Shown: positions 46,208 to 58,642, counted from the stretch's first letter. The stretch is 64,000 bases of DNA from Nonomuraea sediminis (GCF_018531495.1 NZ_JAHDTI010000002.1:372001-436000), one strand, 5' to 3'. Notes: generated by a model from the sequence alone, not told the origin. Program-made: numbers and translations.

Positions 46208-46672
46208 TCAGTCGGTGCCTCGGGCTTTGAGGTCGTCGGGGGTTTTGGGGATTTTGCAGGCGTGTTCGAGGTAGAGGGCGGCGGCGATGAGGATGACGAA
46301 GGCGAGGAAGGAGCCCGCCGCGATGAAGAACTCGCCGCGGGGGACCTCATGGGTGAAGAGCTGGACGTCGAAGATGGCGAAACCGGCGAAGATCCCGGCG
46401 AAGACGGCGCCCGCGTACGCCGAGGCCTTGGCCAGGGCCGCCAGGCGGGCCACCGCGAGCGGCTCGACGGGCTTGGTGCCGGGCTTGCGGGCGATGCGCG
46501 CCTTGGTCATCCACGCGCTGTAGAACTCGCCCACGGCGAGCAGCAGCACGGTCGGGATCGCGGTCCACGGCAGCACCGGCAGCTCGGAGTAGAACTGCTT
46601 GACCACGATCCAGGTCAGCAGCGCGACGACGATGACGAGACCGACCAGGACCCCGGGTTTGGTAGGCCTCAA
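46208..46672 (-). CDS. DUF3180 membrane protein
   Basis: A 154-residue protein with four helices at about 7-25, 33-50, 78-100 and 108-130. LRPTKPGVLVGLVIVVALLT at the N-terminus and KPVEPLAVARLAALAKASAY in the middle match DUF3180, a family fixed downstream of folK in actinobacteria. TTG 46672 overlaps the folK stop (TTGA), and this choice gives the standard N-terminus; the longer frame to 46858 is antisense to folK. Function unknown. Confidence 0.85.
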   Translation of the reverse strand: MRPTKPGVLVGLVIVVALLTWIVVKQFYSELPVLPWTAIPTVLLLAVGEFYSAWMTKARIARKPGTKPVEPLAVARLAALAKASAYAGAVFAGIFAGFAIFDVQLFTHEVPRGEFFIAAGSFLAFVILIAAALYLEHACKIPKTPDDLKARGTD

Positions 46673-47172
46673 TCCGGCACCTGCAGAGTCAGGTCGGGGC
46701 GCAGCCGTACGCCGCTCTGGTCGAGACCCGCCAGCAGGGCGGATGCCGAACCGTGGCCGGGCACCTCCGCGTCGGGATCCACCTGAGCCCACGGCACCAG
46801 CACGAAGGCGCGCTCGTGCACGCGCGGATGCGGCAGCGTCAGCACCGGGTCGTCGCACACGGTGTCGCCCATCACGATCAGGTCGACGTCGAGCGTGCGC
46901 GGACCCCAGCGCTCCTCGCGGACCCGCCCGAAGGCGTTCTCCACGCTCTGCGCGCGTTCGAGCAGCATGCTCGGCTGCAGCTTGGTCTCGGCGATCACGA
47001 CGGCGTTCAGATACGGCTTCTGCCCCTCGGGACCGCCCACAGGGTCGGTCTCGTAGACGGGTGAGACCGCCACGAACTCCAGCCCGGGCGCGTCGAACAA
47101 CGCGTCCACGGCCCCCTGCAGGGTGTCGAAACGGCGCCCCAGGTTGCTGCCCAGCGCGATGACGGCCTTCAT
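46669..47172 (-). CDS. folK: 2-amino-4-hydroxy-6-hydroxymethyldihydropteridine diphosphokinase
   Basis: A 167-residue HPPK transferring pyrophosphate from ATP to the pterin. ALGSNLGRRFDTLQGAVDAL at the N-terminus, VSPVYETDPVGG, then RWGPRTLDVDLIVMG with the Mg-binding Asp pair, and LPHPRVHERAFVLVPWAQVDP are the full set of family blocks. It overlaps folB by four bases and feeds its product to FolP in this same operon. Confidence 0.95.
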   Translation of the reverse strand: MKAVIALGSNLGRRFDTLQGAVDALFDAPGLEFVAVSPVYETDPVGGPEGQKPYLNAVVIAETKLQPSMLLERAQSVENAFGRVREERWGPRTLDVDLIVMGDTVCDDPVLTLPHPRVHERAFVLVPWAQVDPDAEVPGHGSASALLAGLDQSGVRLRPDLTLQVPD

Positions 47173-47534
47173 GCGCGGCTCCGCTCGATTGTCACGATCA
47201 CGTCGTCGAACGGCAGCGGGATGGGCGCCGCCGGTTTGTGCACGCTGATCTCCACTCTCGAGACGAGCTCGTGGGCCAGGCAGACGTCGGCCAGGCGCTG
47301 GGCGAGCGTCTCGATCAGGTCGACCGGCTCCCCCTCCACCACCTTGACCAGGTCCTGGGCCAGCTCGCCGTAATGCACGGTCTTGGCGAGGTCGTCGCCC
47401 GCGGCGGCGGGCGCGGTGTCGACGAACAGCGTCGCGTCCACCACGAACTCCTGGCCGAGCTCGCGCTCCGCGGCGAGGACGCCGTGGCGCCCACGGGCCC
47501 GCAGGCCCTTCAGGGTGATGCGATCAAGCCTCAA
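47169..47534 (-). CDS. folB: Dihydroneopterin aldolase
   Basis: A 121-residue FolB. It starts at TTG 47534 (LRLDRITLKGLRARGRHGVL), overlapping the end of the NTF2-like gene, because the longer frame has no family resemblance. Catalytic Glu in AAERELGQEFVVDATLFVD, YGELAQDLVKVVEGEPVDLI, ETLAQRLADVCL and the substrate-binding VRVEISVHKP-like segment (RVEISVHKPAAPIP) are conserved. It cleaves dihydroneopterin to hydroxymethyl-dihydropterin for FolK. Confidence 0.93.
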   Translation of the reverse strand: MRLDRITLKGLRARGRHGVLAAERELGQEFVVDATLFVDTAPAAAGDDLAKTVHYGELAQDLVKVVEGEPVDLIETLAQRLADVCLAHELVSRVEISVHKPAAPIPLPFDDVIVTIERSRA

Positions 47535-47970
47535 GCTCGCCTTCCTCCTCCTCGCCCTCCTCATCCTGCAAGACCGGTGAGCCGTGATGCATCCACAGCC
47601 GCCAGCCGTTGCCGGTGCGGACGTAGACGTTGCTGGCCACCACCTTGCCGGCGGCGAAGCTGGCATCGCCCTCCTCGCCGGCCGTCAGGATGTTCTCCAC
47701 GCAGGTCAGCACCGCCACGTCACCCAGGACGGTGGTGTTGACGTCGGTGAGAACGAACTGGATGTAGGTCGTGTTCGCCATGATCAGCGCCCACGACCTG
47801 AGCACCTCCGAGCGGCCCGTCAGCAGGGCCCACCCGGGATGCACGCAACTGACCTGGCCGTCGACCCCGTCATCGGCCCAGACCTCGGTCATCCTGTCGA
47901 GATCGGCTTCCTCGATCGCCGTGTAGAAGGACTGGTTGACCGTCTCGATCGCGGCCGTGTCGACGCTCAT
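47524..47970 (-). CDS. NTF2-like (SnoaL-type) protein of the folate cluster
   Basis: A 148-residue protein: VNQSFYTAIEEADLDRMTEV then WADDG, SCVHPGWALLTGRSEVLRSW, ILTAGEEGDASF and GWRLWMHHGSPV. This is the nuclear-transport-factor-2-like fold seen between folP and folB in many actinobacteria, ending in an acidic tail (EEGEEEEGELEA). The fixed place in the operon hints at pterin handling, but its function is not established. It overlaps folP by four bases. Confidence 0.85.
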   Translation of the reverse strand: MSVDTAAIETVNQSFYTAIEEADLDRMTEVWADDGVDGQVSCVHPGWALLTGRSEVLRSWALIMANTTYIQFVLTDVNTTVLGDVAVLTCVENILTAGEEGDASFAAGKVVASNVYVRTGNGWRLWMHHGSPVLQDEEGEEEEGELEA

Positions 47971-48812
47971 GCGTTAGCCCTCTTCCATGCGGCGGCCACG
48001 CGAACCGCGTCGGCGTTCGGCTTGACCGCGTGCACCCGCACGCACCAGGCCCCCGCCTGCGCGGCCAGGGCGGTCACGGCCACGGTGGCGTCGTCACGCT
48101 CGACCGCGGGGCGCGGCGAGCCGTCTTCTTCGGGCAGCAGCGTGCCCAGGAACCGCTTGCGCGAGGCTCCGATCATCAGGGGATAGCCCAGCGCCAGCAG
48201 CTTGTCCATGCCCGCGAGCAGCGCCCAGTCGTGGCGGTGCGCGGGCTGCTTGGCGAAGCCGAGCCCGGGGTCGAGCACGATCTGCCCTTCGGTCACGCCC
48301 GCGGCCAGCAGCGACTCCACCCGCCTGGACAGCTCCTCGCGGACCTCGCTGACCACGTCGGTGTAGACCGCCAGGGAGTCCATCGAGTCACTGTGGCCCC
48401 GCCAGTGCATCACCACGTACGGCACGCCCGTCGCGGCCACCAGGTCGGCCATGCCGGGGTCGGCCAGGCCGCCGCTGACGTCGTTCACCAGCTGCGCGCC
48501 CGCCTCGACCGCGGCCCTGGCGACCTCGGCGCGCATCGTGTCGACGGAGACCGTCACACCCTCGGCGCTCAGCCCTCTGATCACCGGGACGACGCGGCGC
48601 AGCTCCTCCTCCAGCGAGACCCTGGTCGCGCCGGGACGGGTCGACTCGCCGCCTACGTCGACCAGGTCGGCGCCTTCCGCGACCAGATCGAGGCCATGCC
48701 GGATCGCCGTTGCCTCGTCGGTCCAGAGCCCTCCGTCGGAGAAGGAGTCCGGCGTCACATTGACCACACCCATGACGAGGCACCGGTCCACATTCGGTCC
48801 CGGCACACCCAT
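47967..48812 (-). CDS. folP: Dihydropteroate synthase
   Basis: A 281-residue TIM barrel that couples p-aminobenzoate to the pterin; the sulfonamide target. MGVVNVTPDSFSDGG near residue 16, VDVGGESTRPGATRVSLEEE, SVDTMRAEVARAAVEAGAQL, LVNDVSGGLADPGM, GLGFAKQPAHRH and IGASRKRFLG are the standard motifs. ATG 48812 gives the usual short lead with common codons; ATG 48836 or 48848 would add residues with rare codons. Upstream of the gene is the repeat-filled gap. Confidence 0.95.
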   Translation of the reverse strand: MGVPGPNVDRCLVMGVVNVTPDSFSDGGLWTDEATAIRHGLDLVAEGADLVDVGGESTRPGATRVSLEEELRRVVPVIRGLSAEGVTVSVDTMRAEVARAAVEAGAQLVNDVSGGLADPGMADLVAATGVPYVVMHWRGHSDSMDSLAVYTDVVSEVREELSRRVESLLAAGVTEGQIVLDPGLGFAKQPAHRHDWALLAGMDKLLALGYPLMIGASRKRFLGTLLPEEDGSPRPAVERDDATVAVTALAAQAGAWCVRVHAVKPNADAVRVAAAWKRANA

Positions 48813-48840
48813 GCGCTCAAGCCTAGGCGGTGTCATGTAG

Positions 48841-49328
48841 CCGCTCATCCGCTGGCCCCCCACTTGCGATAACAAACCCATACAGAACAGGAGCAAACCC
48901 GTACAGAACAGGTCGATCTTGTACGGCAAGGCCGCCGCCACCGGCCGCCCCGCCGTCGTGCGCTGAGGGCCCGCGCCCGGCGCTTCCGGCGAGTCGATGC
49001 CACTTCCCCGCCGCCACGGCGCCCGGAATGCACGTCCCACGGCCCTCGGCTCCCTCAGGGCTGTCCAGGCCCGGGTCCCGGGGGTTATCCAGGCGCCGGG
49101 GTGGCGGGATGTGGGTCGGCGGAAGTCGGCGCCCTGTACGGCGGAGAACCCCGGCCATGGGACCGGGGTTCCGCGCGTCGTAACGGCGCGAAACCCCGCG
49201 TCACCGGAGAAGCGTCTCCCTGGACAGAGGCCGGCCGAAGTGCGGCAATTGGCGCAGGGGCGGCTCGCCGTACCAGAACACCCCAAAAGAGCGCGGCGGC
49301 CCGCCGTAAAACAGAAGGCTGGAAAGAT
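48841..49328. repeat. Repeat-rich gap between folP and folE
   Basis: No gene is credible in this roughly 490-base stretch, which breaks the folE-folP operon. It holds two CCGTACAGAACAGG-type 19-base repeats (about 48876 and 48898), an inverted family D block (about 48915-49030) matching 25977-26080, a CCCCGGCCATGGGACCGGGG hairpin (about 49149-49170) and family A copy 3 (49199-49273). Confidence 0.75.
49199..49273 (+). repeat. Dispersed repeat, family A copy 3
   Basis: GTCACCGGAGAAGCGTCTCC, CTGGACAGAG, GCCGGCCGAAGTGCGGC and a GGCTCGCCGTACC end; near-identical to 16381-16430. GGAGA-AGCG-TCTCC would fold as a five-base-pair hairpin. Confidence 0.75.
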
Positions 49329-49903
49329 CTATCGGCCGAGGATCAGCGCCATCGCCTCGGCGCGGGTCTTGTCGCTGTGGCGGAAGTCGCCGCGGACCGC
49401 CGAGGTGACGGTCTTGGCGCCAGGCTTGCGGACCCCGCGCATCGTCATGCACAGGTGCTCACACTCGATCACCACGATCACCCCGCGCGGCTCGAGCACG
49501 CGCATCAGGGCGTCGGCGATCTGCGACGTCATGCGCTCCTGCACCTGCGGCCTGCGGGCGTAGACGTCCACCAGGCGGGCCAGCTTGGACAGGCCCGTGA
49601 CCTGGCCCTTGTCGTTGGGGATGTAGCCGACGTGGGCCATGCCGTGGAACGGGACGAGGTGGTGCTCGCACGTCGAGTAGACCTCGATGTCGCGCACCAG
49701 CACCATCTCGTCGTGGTCGACGTCGAAGACCTTGGTCAGGACGTCTTCGGGGGTCTGACCGAGGCCGGAGAACTGCTCGGCGTAGGCGCGTGCCACGCGA
49801 GAAGGGGTGTCGAGCAGGCCGTCGCGGTCGGGATCCTCGCCGATGGCGTAGAGGATCTCGCGGACGGCCTTCTCGATCCGGCCAAGGTCAAAGTCGTGCT
49901 GTT

Positions 49904-49907
<4 letters not shown>
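49329..49907 (-). CDS. folE: GTP cyclohydrolase I
   Basis: A 192-residue enzyme converting GTP to dihydroneopterin triphosphate, first step of folate synthesis. Zinc ligands and active-site blocks are visible: [20 protein letters not shown] (Cys and two His), [20 protein letters not shown], and [20 protein letters not shown] with the second Cys. GTG 49907 overlaps the ftsH stop by four bases and gives a normal length. The longer frame to 50162 is antisense to ftsH. Confidence 0.95.
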
Positions 49908-51898
<1,991 letters not shown>

Positions 51899-52111
51899 CC
51901 GATGCGGAACCCCTTGCGGGCCCGTCCCTTCCTGACCAAGGCCTGGAACCCCGGGAAGCCCCGGGGCCGCGGCATCCGGCGCCGCGAGTTACTGACTACC
52001 CGAAGGGGGACGCGCGGTCACCCTTCCAGTTGTCAGAAGGTACACCGGCATAGGGCTACACCGGCTCTTGCCCTACCAACGTACGTCAGGTTGCGCGATG
52101 TTCCCGTCCCC

Positions 52112-52663
52112 TTATTTGTAAACGTGTGGAGCCAGGGTGCCGATGAAGGGGAGATTGCGGTAACGCTCGGCGTAGTCGAGGCCGTAACCGATGACGAACT
52201 CGTTCGGGATGTCGAATCCCACGTACTTCACATCGATGGGCACCTTCACCGCGTCCGGCTTACGCAATGCGGCGCAGATCTCCAGCGAGGCGGGGTCGCG
52301 CGACTTGAGGTTCTCCAACAGCCAGTGCAGCGTCAGCCCCGAGTCGATGATGTCCTCGACGATCAGCACGTGGCGGCCCATGATGTCGGTGTCGAGGTCC
52401 TTCAGCACCCGCACCACGCCCGAGGACTTGGTGCCCGCGCCGTAGGACGACACGGCCATCCAGTCCATCTGGACGCCCAGGTGCAGGTACTTGGCCAGGT
52501 CGGCCATCACCATGACCGCGCCCTTCAACACACCCACCAGCAGCAGGTCCTTGCCCGCATAGTCCTGGTCGATCCGGGCGGCCAGTTCCTTGATCTTGGC
52601 CTGGAGCTCGTCCTCGGGAATGAGGACCTTCTCCAGGTCCTGGCCCATGTCGGCTGCGTCCAC
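52112..52663 (-). CDS. hpt: Hypoxanthine phosphoribosyltransferase
   Basis: A 183-residue purine-salvage enzyme making IMP/GMP. The PRPP loop [20 protein letters not shown], the flexible loop [20 protein letters not shown] and the nucleobase segment [32 protein letters not shown] ending are conserved. The called start is GTG 52663; ATG 52648 ([15 protein letters not shown]) is possible. It sits between tilS and ftsH, a very widely conserved bacterial order. Confidence 0.94.
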   Translation of the reverse strand: MDAADMGQDLEKVLIPEDELQAKIKELAARIDQDYAGKDLLLVGVLKGAVMVMADLAKYLHLGVQMDWMAVSSYGAGTKSSGVVRVLKDLDTDIMGRHVLIVEDIIDSGLTLHWLLENLKSRDPASLEICAALRKPDAVKVPIDVKYVGFDIPNEFVIGYGLDYAERYRNLPFIGTLAPHVYK

Positions 52664-52673
52664 CTGTGGTTCC

Positions 52674-53693
52674 TTACGCGATGGGACGGATGGCGAGTAT
52701 CAGGGTGCCATATCGCCGCTGGGCGGCCAGCCCCCCGGGCAGGTCAACGGCCTTCTGCCCGTGCCAGTGGGTGACCAGCCGCTCCAGGGCCTGCACGTGC
52801 GTGGCGGAAAGGGCTCCAGAGGGCGCTCCCGCGTCGATGGCCGCCCGCCGCAGCACCCTCTTCCTGACGGCCGCTGGAAGCTTCTCCAGCTCCGGTACGG
52901 CAAGCGTCACCGTTCCGGCGATATCGCTAAGAGCGCAATTCTGGTACGCCGAATCGGCCCATTCGGCCAGCGCGTCGGCGTCCTCCCTGGCGAGTTTCGC
53001 GGTCCTGGCCAGAGCCTCGGCGACTCCGGGTCCGAGTTCCGACTCCAGCACGGGCAGGATCGTGCGCCGCACCCGCACCCGGGTGAAGCGCGGATCCTCG
53101 TTGTGCGGGTCGTTCCAGGGTTTCAGGTCGAGCGCCTCGCAAGCGGCCTCGGTGGTTTTACGGGAAATTTCCAGAAATGGCCGCCGATAGAGCCCCTCGG
53201 CCGCCTCCGGACCCCCATGGCTCGCCATCCCGGACAGTGACCGGAGCCCGCTTCCCCGCGCCAGCCCCAGCAGGACGGTCTCGGCCTGATCGTTCATCGT
53301 GTGCGCGAGCAGGACCGCCTGGGCGCCGAGCCGGGCCGCCGCCTCGCCCAGGGCCGCATATCTGGCGTCCCTGGCCGCCGCCTCGGGGCCGCCCTGGCCG
53401 CCCACGTCCACGGTGAGCACCTCGACGGGGTCCAGTCCCAGCCGCTCCCCCAGGGCCGCGACCTCGGCGGCCCGCTCGGCGGATCCCGCCTGCAGCTGGT
53501 GGTCGACGGTCAGCAGCCCGCCGCGCAGCCCGGCCCTGGGCGCGACGAAGGCCAGCGCGGCCGCCAGGGCGAGCGAGTCGGCGCCGCCGCTGCACGCGGC
53601 CAGCACCAGCGAGCCTTCCGGCAGGTCGGCGAGCGCCTCCCGGACGGCTCTGCGGACGTCGGCGACGGCTGGACGTGGTCCCACGGGACCCAT
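52674..53693 (-). CDS. tilS: tRNA(Ile)-lysidine synthetase
   Basis: A 339-residue TilS modifying the AUA-reading tRNA-Ile at C34. The PP-loop [20 protein letters not shown] has SGGADS at residues 35-40; [20 protein letters not shown] and [19 protein letters not shown] follow, then the substrate-binding helical domain. The C-terminal domain is short, as in other actinobacteria. ATG 53693 removes an unrelated upstream frame. It lies 10 bases before hpt and after the DUF2342 metalloprotease gene. Confidence 0.92.
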   Translation of the reverse strand: MGPVGPRPAVADVRRAVREALADLPEGSLVLAACSGGADSLALAAALAFVAPRAGLRGGLLTVDHQLQAGSAERAAEVAALGERLGLDPVEVLTVDVGGQGGPEAAARDARYAALGEAAARLGAQAVLLAHTMNDQAETVLLGLARGSGLRSLSGMASHGGPEAAEGLYRRPFLEISRKTTEAACEALDLKPWNDPHNEDPRFTRVRVRRTILPVLESELGPGVAEALARTAKLAREDADALAEWADSAYQNCALSDIAGTVTLAVPELEKLPAAVRKRVLRRAAIDAGAPSGALSATHVQALERLVTHWHGQKAVDLPGGLAAQRRYGTLILAIRPIA

Positions 53694-53704
53694 TGTCCCG
53701 GGGT

Positions 53705-54778
53705 TCAGCCCTCCAGGGCAGGCGTGCCGACCACGCGCCTGATCCAGGCGTCGGGGTCGGCGATCTCGGAGGTGGTGGGCAGCGTCTCGGGCGAGGTCCA
53801 GACCTTGTTGAAGCCGTCCATGCCGGACTTGCCGACCACGTGGCGGACGAACGCCGCCCCCTCGGCGTACTGCTTCATCTTGATCTCGATGCCGAGCAGG
53901 CGCCTGACGGTCTTGTCCAGGCGGGAGCCGCCCTCGCGGCGCTGGGCGAACTTGGCGCGGATGTCGGCGACCGTGGGCACCACGGACGGGCCGACGGCGT
54001 CCATCACGTAGTCGCCGTGGCCCTCGACCAGGGTCATCACGGCGGTGAGGCGGTCGAGGATCTCCTTCTGACCGGGCGACTGGATGGCGTCGATGAGGTT
54101 GCCCTCGCCGCCGCGGACCACGTCGGCCACGGTGTCGGCGGCGCTGCGCAGGCGCTCGAGCAGCGTGGGCAGGTCGAGGTCGGAGGCGAGCAGGAACTCG
54201 GTCATCTGCGAGCGGACGTACTCGCGCAGCCACGGGACGCCGGTGAACTGGACCCGGTGGGTCTCCTCGTGCAGGCACACCCACAGGCGGAAGTCGCGGG
54301 AGTCGACGTTGAGCTCGCGCTCGGCGTTGACGATGTTGGGCGCGACCAGCGTCAGGCGGCCGATCGGCTCGCGGCCTGACGGGTCGGGCGGCAGGAACAG
54401 CTCGTACTGCCCGAGCACGCGGGAGGCCAGGAACGCCAGCACCGCGCCGACCTCGACGCCGGTGATGCGGGAGCCGACGGCGGTGACGATGGCGGGCGGG
54501 GGGTTGTCCTGCGCGACGCGCTGGGTGAGCGGCTCGAGGACGACGCGGAACCCCTCCACGTTGGCCTTGATCCAGCCGGGGCGGTCCACGATCGTCGCCG
54601 GTTGCGGCGGCGTCTCAGTATGGATCTTGGTGAACTCCCGGACGTGGCCCTCGGCCTCGCGGGAGAGAGCGCGGAGCTCGGTGACGGCCTGCCTGGCCTC
54701 CTCCCGGCTCACCTGAGGGCCGGAGCGCACCAGGCGCGTACCGGTCGTGACGGCCAGATCCCAGTCGATCACCTGCAT
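53705..54778 (-). CDS. Zinc-dependent metalloprotease, DUF2342/F420-associated family
   Basis: A 357-residue protein with HExxH in [20 protein letters not shown], and a downstream Glu in [19 protein letters not shown] that would be the third ligand. [20 protein letters not shown] at the start and [20 protein letters not shown] match the actinobacterial coenzyme F420 biosynthesis-associated family (DUF2342). The F420 link is historical and its substrate is unknown. ATG 54778 is chosen over GTG 54787. It always sits near tilS in this phylum. Confidence 0.88.
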   Translation of the reverse strand: MQVIDWDLAVTTGTRLVRSGPQVSREEARQAVTELRALSREAEGHVREFTKIHTETPPQPATIVDRPGWIKANVEGFRVVLEPLTQRVAQDNPPPAIVTAVGSRITGVEVGAVLAFLASRVLGQYELFLPPDPSGREPIGRLTLVAPNIVNAERELNVDSRDFRLWVCLHEETHRVQFTGVPWLREYVRSQMTEFLLASDLDLPTLLERLRSAADTVADVVRGGEGNLIDAIQSPGQKEILDRLTAVMTLVEGHGDYVMDAVGPSVVPTVADIRAKFAQRREGGSRLDKTVRRLLGIEIKMKQYAEGAAFVRHVVGKSGMDGFNKVWTSPETLPTTSEIADPDAWIRRVVGTPALEG

Positions 54779-54802
54779 GCCATCCACCGTACGTGGTTCT
54801 GG

Positions 54803-56212
54803 TCAAGACCGCGCGACGATGGCGGCGAGCCTGTCCAGGACGGGTTCGGCGTTGAGCGGGACCTTGTCGGCCATGAAGGCGAAGGTGACCAGGCGGCCGT
54901 CCTTCGTGGTGGCCATCCCTGCCAGGGTGTTGACGTTGTTGAGGGTGCCCGTCTTGGCGCGCACGAGGCCGACCTCGGGCTTGGCGTCCTTCTCGATGAA
55001 GCGGCGGCCGTTGCCCAGGGTGCCGGAGAAGCCCGCGACCGGCATTCCCGAGGCGACGGCGTGGAGTTCAGGGTGGGCGGAGGAGCTGGCCAGGGCGATC
55101 ACCCGGGCCAGGGTGTCGGCGCTGATGCGGTTGCGGGGTGACAGGCCGCTGCCGTCGTTGACCAGGACTCCCTTGGTGATGCCGAGCCGCTTCAGCACCC
55201 GGGTCACCGCCTGGGCGCCGCCCTCGAAGGAGGGGGGCAGGCCCTCCTTGATGGCCACCTGGCGGGCCAGGGCCTCGGACAGGTCGTTGTCGCTGAAGGT
55301 CAGCGCGTGTTCCACCAGGGCGTAGAGGGGCGCGGAGTCGACCTTGCCGAGTTCTTCGGCCCCGGCTCCCGCTTTACCCGCATTTATCGTCTTACTTGCG
55401 GCTATGCCGTACTTTGCGAGCATTTTCGCGAATGAGGCGGCGGCGTAGGCCGGGGGGTTGGACACGCGCGGGCGGGACTGCGCGGGATTGGCCCGTCCCT
55501 CGTCGATGGCCAGGGCGTAGACGGGGGCGACGTTGCCGTCGGGGACGTAGCCGGGTTTCCAGCCGGGGCCGAGCGGCGACCCGGCGTAGAGGGAGGCGTC
55601 GTAGGAGAGGGTGACCTTGGTGATGCCGCGGGCCTTCAGTGTGGCGGCCGTCCGCTGGGCCAGGGTGGCCAGCGAGGCGTTGCGCGGGTAGTAGGCCCCG
55701 TTCTTGGCCGACGGGCCTGCCAGCGTGGGGTCGCCGCCGCCGACCAGGACGATCGAGTTGCGGGTCCTGCCCTGCACCACCCGCGTGGCGAAGCGGGCGT
55801 CGGGGCCCAGGGAGGCCAGCGCCGCGGTGGTGGTCACCAGCTTGGTGGTCGAGGCGGGCGTGATGCCCGAGTCGGCGCCGGCGGCGAAGATCCGCTCGCC
55901 GGTGGCCGCGTCCAGCACGACGGCGCCGACGTGCGAGCCCAGCGCATCGTCACCCAGGGCGCCGGTGAGCTGTTGGGTCAAAGTACCCTTGGTCGGGAGA
56001 GGTCCGTCTTCTGACGACAGCAGGGCCAGCACAGGTCCCGCGGTGATCAGGGGGGCGGAGGGAGAAGCCGTCGGCTCGGCCGGGTGGGAGGGCTCTCTCG
56101 TCAGCGCAGCCAGGCTGAAGTCGTTGCTCACCGCGTAAACGCCGGTGGCGATCGTCACGGTCTGCAGCAGGGCGAGAGTGGCCAGCATCACCCAACGCTC
56201 GCGCCGCGCCAC
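54803..56212 (-). CDS. dacB: D-alanyl-D-alanine carboxypeptidase/endopeptidase (PBP4/S13 family)
   Basis: A 469-residue penicillin-binding protein trimming cell-wall peptides. N-terminal membrane anchor at about 8-29; active-site serine in [10 protein letters not shown] (SxxK), SxN-type motif in [16 protein letters not shown], and KTG in [17 protein letters not shown] large inserted domain separates the first two motifs, as in PBP4. GTG 56212 has GGAGAGAGG upstream; the ORF could be read seven codons longer. It is divergent from ppa. Confidence 0.92.
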   Translation of the reverse strand: MARRERWVMLATLALLQTVTIATGVYAVSNDFSLAALTREPSHPAEPTASPSAPLITAGPVLALLSSEDGPLPTKGTLTQQLTGALGDDALGSHVGAVVLDAATGERIFAAGADSGITPASTTKLVTTTAALASLGPDARFATRVVQGRTRNSIVLVGGGDPTLAGPSAKNGAYYPRNASLATLAQRTAATLKARGITKVTLSYDASLYAGSPLGPGWKPGYVPDGNVAPVYALAIDEGRANPAQSRPRVSNPPAYAAASFAKMLAKYGIAASKTINAGKAGAGAEELGKVDSAPLYALVEHALTFSDNDLSEALARQVAIKEGLPPSFEGGAQAVTRVLKRLGITKGVLVNDGSGLSPRNRISADTLARVIALASSSAHPELHAVASGMPVAGFSGTLGNGRRFIEKDAKPEVGLVRAKTGTLNNVNTLAGMATTKDGRLVTFAFMADKVPLNAEPVLDRLAAIVARS

Positions 56213-56296
56213 GTCCCGCCCTCTCTCCTGCAAGTCCGCCTACGAGACATTAACGCCCTGCCGGGGGTGCCCGGGGGCCTGAGTGGAGGAACCGCG

Positions 56297-56785
56297 GTGG
56301 AGTTCGACGTTGTCGTTGAGATTCCCAAGGGACAACGGAACAAGTACGAAGTGGACCATGAGACCGGGAAGATCCGTCTGGACCGGCTCCTGTTCACCTC
56401 CACGCAGTACCCCGCCGACTACGGCTTCATCGAGCACACCCTCGGTGAGGACGGCGACCCCTTGGACGCGCTGGTGCTGCTGCAGGAGCCGACGTTCCCC
56501 GGCTGCTACATCACCTGCCGGGCGGTCGGCATGTTCCGCATGACCGACGAGAAGGGCGGAGACGACAAGGTCCTGTGCGTCCCCGCCACCGACCCGCGCA
56601 TGGAGCACATCCGCGACATCCACCACGTGGCGGAGTTCGACCGGCTGGAGATCCAGCACTTCTTCGAGGTCTACAAGGACCTGGAGCCGGGCAAGTCCGT
56701 CGAGGGCGCCGACTGGGTGGGCAGGGTCGAGGCCGAGGCCGAGATCGAGCGGTCCTTCCAGCGTGCCAAGGAGTCCGGACACTAG
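56297..56785 (+). CDS. ppa: Inorganic pyrophosphatase, family I
   Basis: A 162-residue enzyme splitting pyrophosphate. [40 protein letters not shown] with the metal-binding Asp cluster, and [18 protein letters not shown] carry the family signature. GTG 56297 follows GGAGGA; the longer frame overlaps dacB antisense. Convergent with the second NlpC/P60 gene, sharing four bases at the stops. Confidence 0.96.
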   Translation: MEFDVVVEIPKGQRNKYEVDHETGKIRLDRLLFTSTQYPADYGFIEHTLGEDGDPLDALVLLQEPTFPGCYITCRAVGMFRMTDEKGGDDKVLCVPATDPRMEHIRDIHHVAEFDRLEIQHFFEVYKDLEPGKSVEGADWVGRVEAEAEIERSFQRAKESGH

Positions 56786-57897
56786 CTGGGCCTGGTGGCG
56801 CCGACCAGGTCGCGCCGCCACATGGAGGCGACTCTCACCACGTCGCCCGTCTGCGGCGCGTTGACCATCAGGCCGCGGCCGACGTAGATGCCGACGTGGT
56901 GGATCGTTCCAGGGTCGCTGCTGACCTGTCCGTAGAACAGCAGGTCACCGCGGCGCAGCTGATCGAGCGGGACGTGGGGTCCCGACGTCCACTGGGTGCC
57001 CGTCCAGTGGTCGAGCTGGACCCCCGCCTGCTCCCACGCGCGCATCGTCAGCCCCGAGCAGTCGTAGCTCGAGGGCCCCGCCGCGGCCCACACGTACGGC
57101 TTGCCGAGCTGGGTGAGCGCCCAGTTCGCGGCCACGTCGCCCATCGCGGAGCCCTCTGACAGCGGGAGTCCGGCGGGGACGGCCTGCAGGGCCGCCGCGC
57201 GCCGCATCGCCAGCCGGTCGGCCTCGCCCCTGGCGGCGTCGACCTTCTTCTGCAGCTTCTTCTTCGTGGCCAGCAGCTGCTTGGTCTCGCTGGTCTGGGT
57301 CTCGACGGCGTGCTGGGCGGCGAGCTTGGCCTTCTTCGCGCGCGCCGAGGCGTCCTGCTGCGCGGCGTAGGCAGTCTGCGCCTGCTCGCGCATGATCGTG
57401 GAGACCACCTGGGCGTCGCGCATGCGGTCGAGCACCCGTGCCCGCTCGTCGCCGAGTTCCTCGAGCACGCTGGCCCGGTGCAGGAACCCTTCGGTGTCGC
57501 CGACGTCGGACACCATGGTCACGATCGGCCGGGTCAGGTCCATGCCGCCGTAGGTCTGCGCGGCGATGGCGGCCACGGCCTCCCTGGCCTGGCCGAGCGC
57601 GGTGTCGGCGGCGACCAGCCTGGTCTTGGCCTGCTCGTACGCCTTTCCCGCCGCGGCGAGCTTGACCAGCTCGCCGTTGTAGGCCTCGACCTGCTGCTCG
57701 GCGGTGGCCGCGAGATCCTCGAGCCGCGCCTGCGCCACGGCCAGCCTGGCGCTGGCGTGGCTGAGCGCCTTGGTCCTGTCCCGTACGGTGGCCCGCGCCT
57801 TGGCCACGTCGCGTGATGACGGCGCCGGATCGGCGGCCGCCGGGGGGCACACGGCGACGACCAGGCACGCGACGAGAAGACCCGCCCTGATGTGCAT
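56782..57897 (-). CDS. Secreted NlpC/P60 peptidoglycan endopeptidase with coiled-coil
   Basis: A 371-residue paralogue of the 24.7-kb protein. Signal peptide [20 protein letters not shown], then AAADPA (about 1-25), long coiled-coil region (about 30-225, for example [20 protein letters not shown]), then NlpC/P60 domain with nucleophile [20 protein letters not shown] and VNAPQTG. ATG 57897 is used; the longer frame lacks a signal-like start. Unlike its paralogue, no ydaO riboswitch is seen upstream, so it is probably regulated differently. Confidence 0.92.
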   Translation of the reverse strand: MHIRAGLLVACLVVAVCPPAAADPAPSSRDVAKARATVRDRTKALSHASARLAVAQARLEDLAATAEQQVEAYNGELVKLAAAGKAYEQAKTRLVAADTALGQAREAVAAIAAQTYGGMDLTRPIVTMVSDVGDTEGFLHRASVLEELGDERARVLDRMRDAQVVSTIMREQAQTAYAAQQDASARAKKAKLAAQHAVETQTSETKQLLATKKKLQKKVDAARGEADRLAMRRAAALQAVPAGLPLSEGSAMGDVAANWALTQLGKPYVWAAAGPSSYDCSGLTMRAWEQAGVQLDHWTGTQWTSGPHVPLDQLRRGDLLFYGQVSSDPGTIHHVGIYVGRGLMVNAPQTGDVVRVASMWRRDLVGATRPS

Positions 57898-57979
57898 GGA
57901 GATCCCCCTTGGTGTGGTCACTCTATGCACACAGTTCCCAGCAGTCACACCCCGCACACATGAACCATGCGCAACGTAA

Positions 57980-58636
57980 TCATCGCAGGCGAAACAGGCG
58001 CTCTATCCAGGGACGAACGCCCATAGCGGGAGGTGTCGCACCCCGGGGATAGGTGAAGACGGGGGTCTGGCTTCCGTACGCAGCGTGAAGTTCGGCGGCT
58101 TTGCACCAGTCGGTGCTCACCCGGGCCACCGCCCAGGCGGCCGCGATGGCCGGGCGGGCCTCGAGGTGGCGCTCGTAGGTCTGGAAGAGCGTCATCGTGG
58201 CGTCGGCCGCCACGTGGCCGTCGGCCGGGTAGGCGGTTCCGGCCAGGTAGGGGGCCGTCACCCGGCCGCCGTGGCGGGTGTCCAGCACCCAGGTCCAGTT
58301 GGCCAGCACCAGGCCGAGCACCGTGTCGGGCAGCGCGGCGGCCGCGCCGTACATGCGTTCCTGCCTGGGGCCGGTCAGGCGCTGGGCCGCCCACAGCCAG
58401 CCGTACTCGCCCGGCAGGTCCTCACCGGCCAGCCAGGACAGCACGGCCAGGCCGCGCGCGGTGCGCAGGCGGCAGAGTTCGAGCACGTCGCGCAGCATGC
58501 GCGGCCCCTGGTCGAGCCAGGTCGGCCAGGACACGCGGTGGCTCCTGGACACCAGCTCGACCAGTTCCCTGCGCAGGGGCAGCGGGCAGACCCGGCAGCC
58601 GAGGTGCGGATCCTGGCGTACCTGGTAGGCCTGCAC
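57980..58636 (-). CDS. Conserved hypothetical protein beside the membrane-fused sigma factor
   Basis: A 218-residue soluble protein, rich in Trp, Leu and Ala, with blocks such as LGCRVCPLPLRRELVEL (a Cys-x2-Cys near residue 14), RMLRDVLELCRLRTARGLAV, VLGLVLANWTWVLDTRHGGR and AAWAVARVSTDWCKAAELH. No family is recognised. It follows the sigma-factor gene by six bases, so the two are likely co-expressed and may act together. GTG 58636 is used. Confidence 0.7.
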   Translation of the reverse strand: MQAYQVRQDPHLGCRVCPLPLRRELVELVSRSHRVSWPTWLDQGPRMLRDVLELCRLRTARGLAVLSWLAGEDLPGEYGWLWAAQRLTGPRQERMYGAAAALPDTVLGLVLANWTWVLDTRHGGRVTAPYLAGTAYPADGHVAADATMTLFQTYERHLEARPAIAAAWAVARVSTDWCKAAELHAAYGSQTPVFTYPRGATPPAMGVRPWIERLFRLR

Positions 58637-58642
58637 GGGCGA

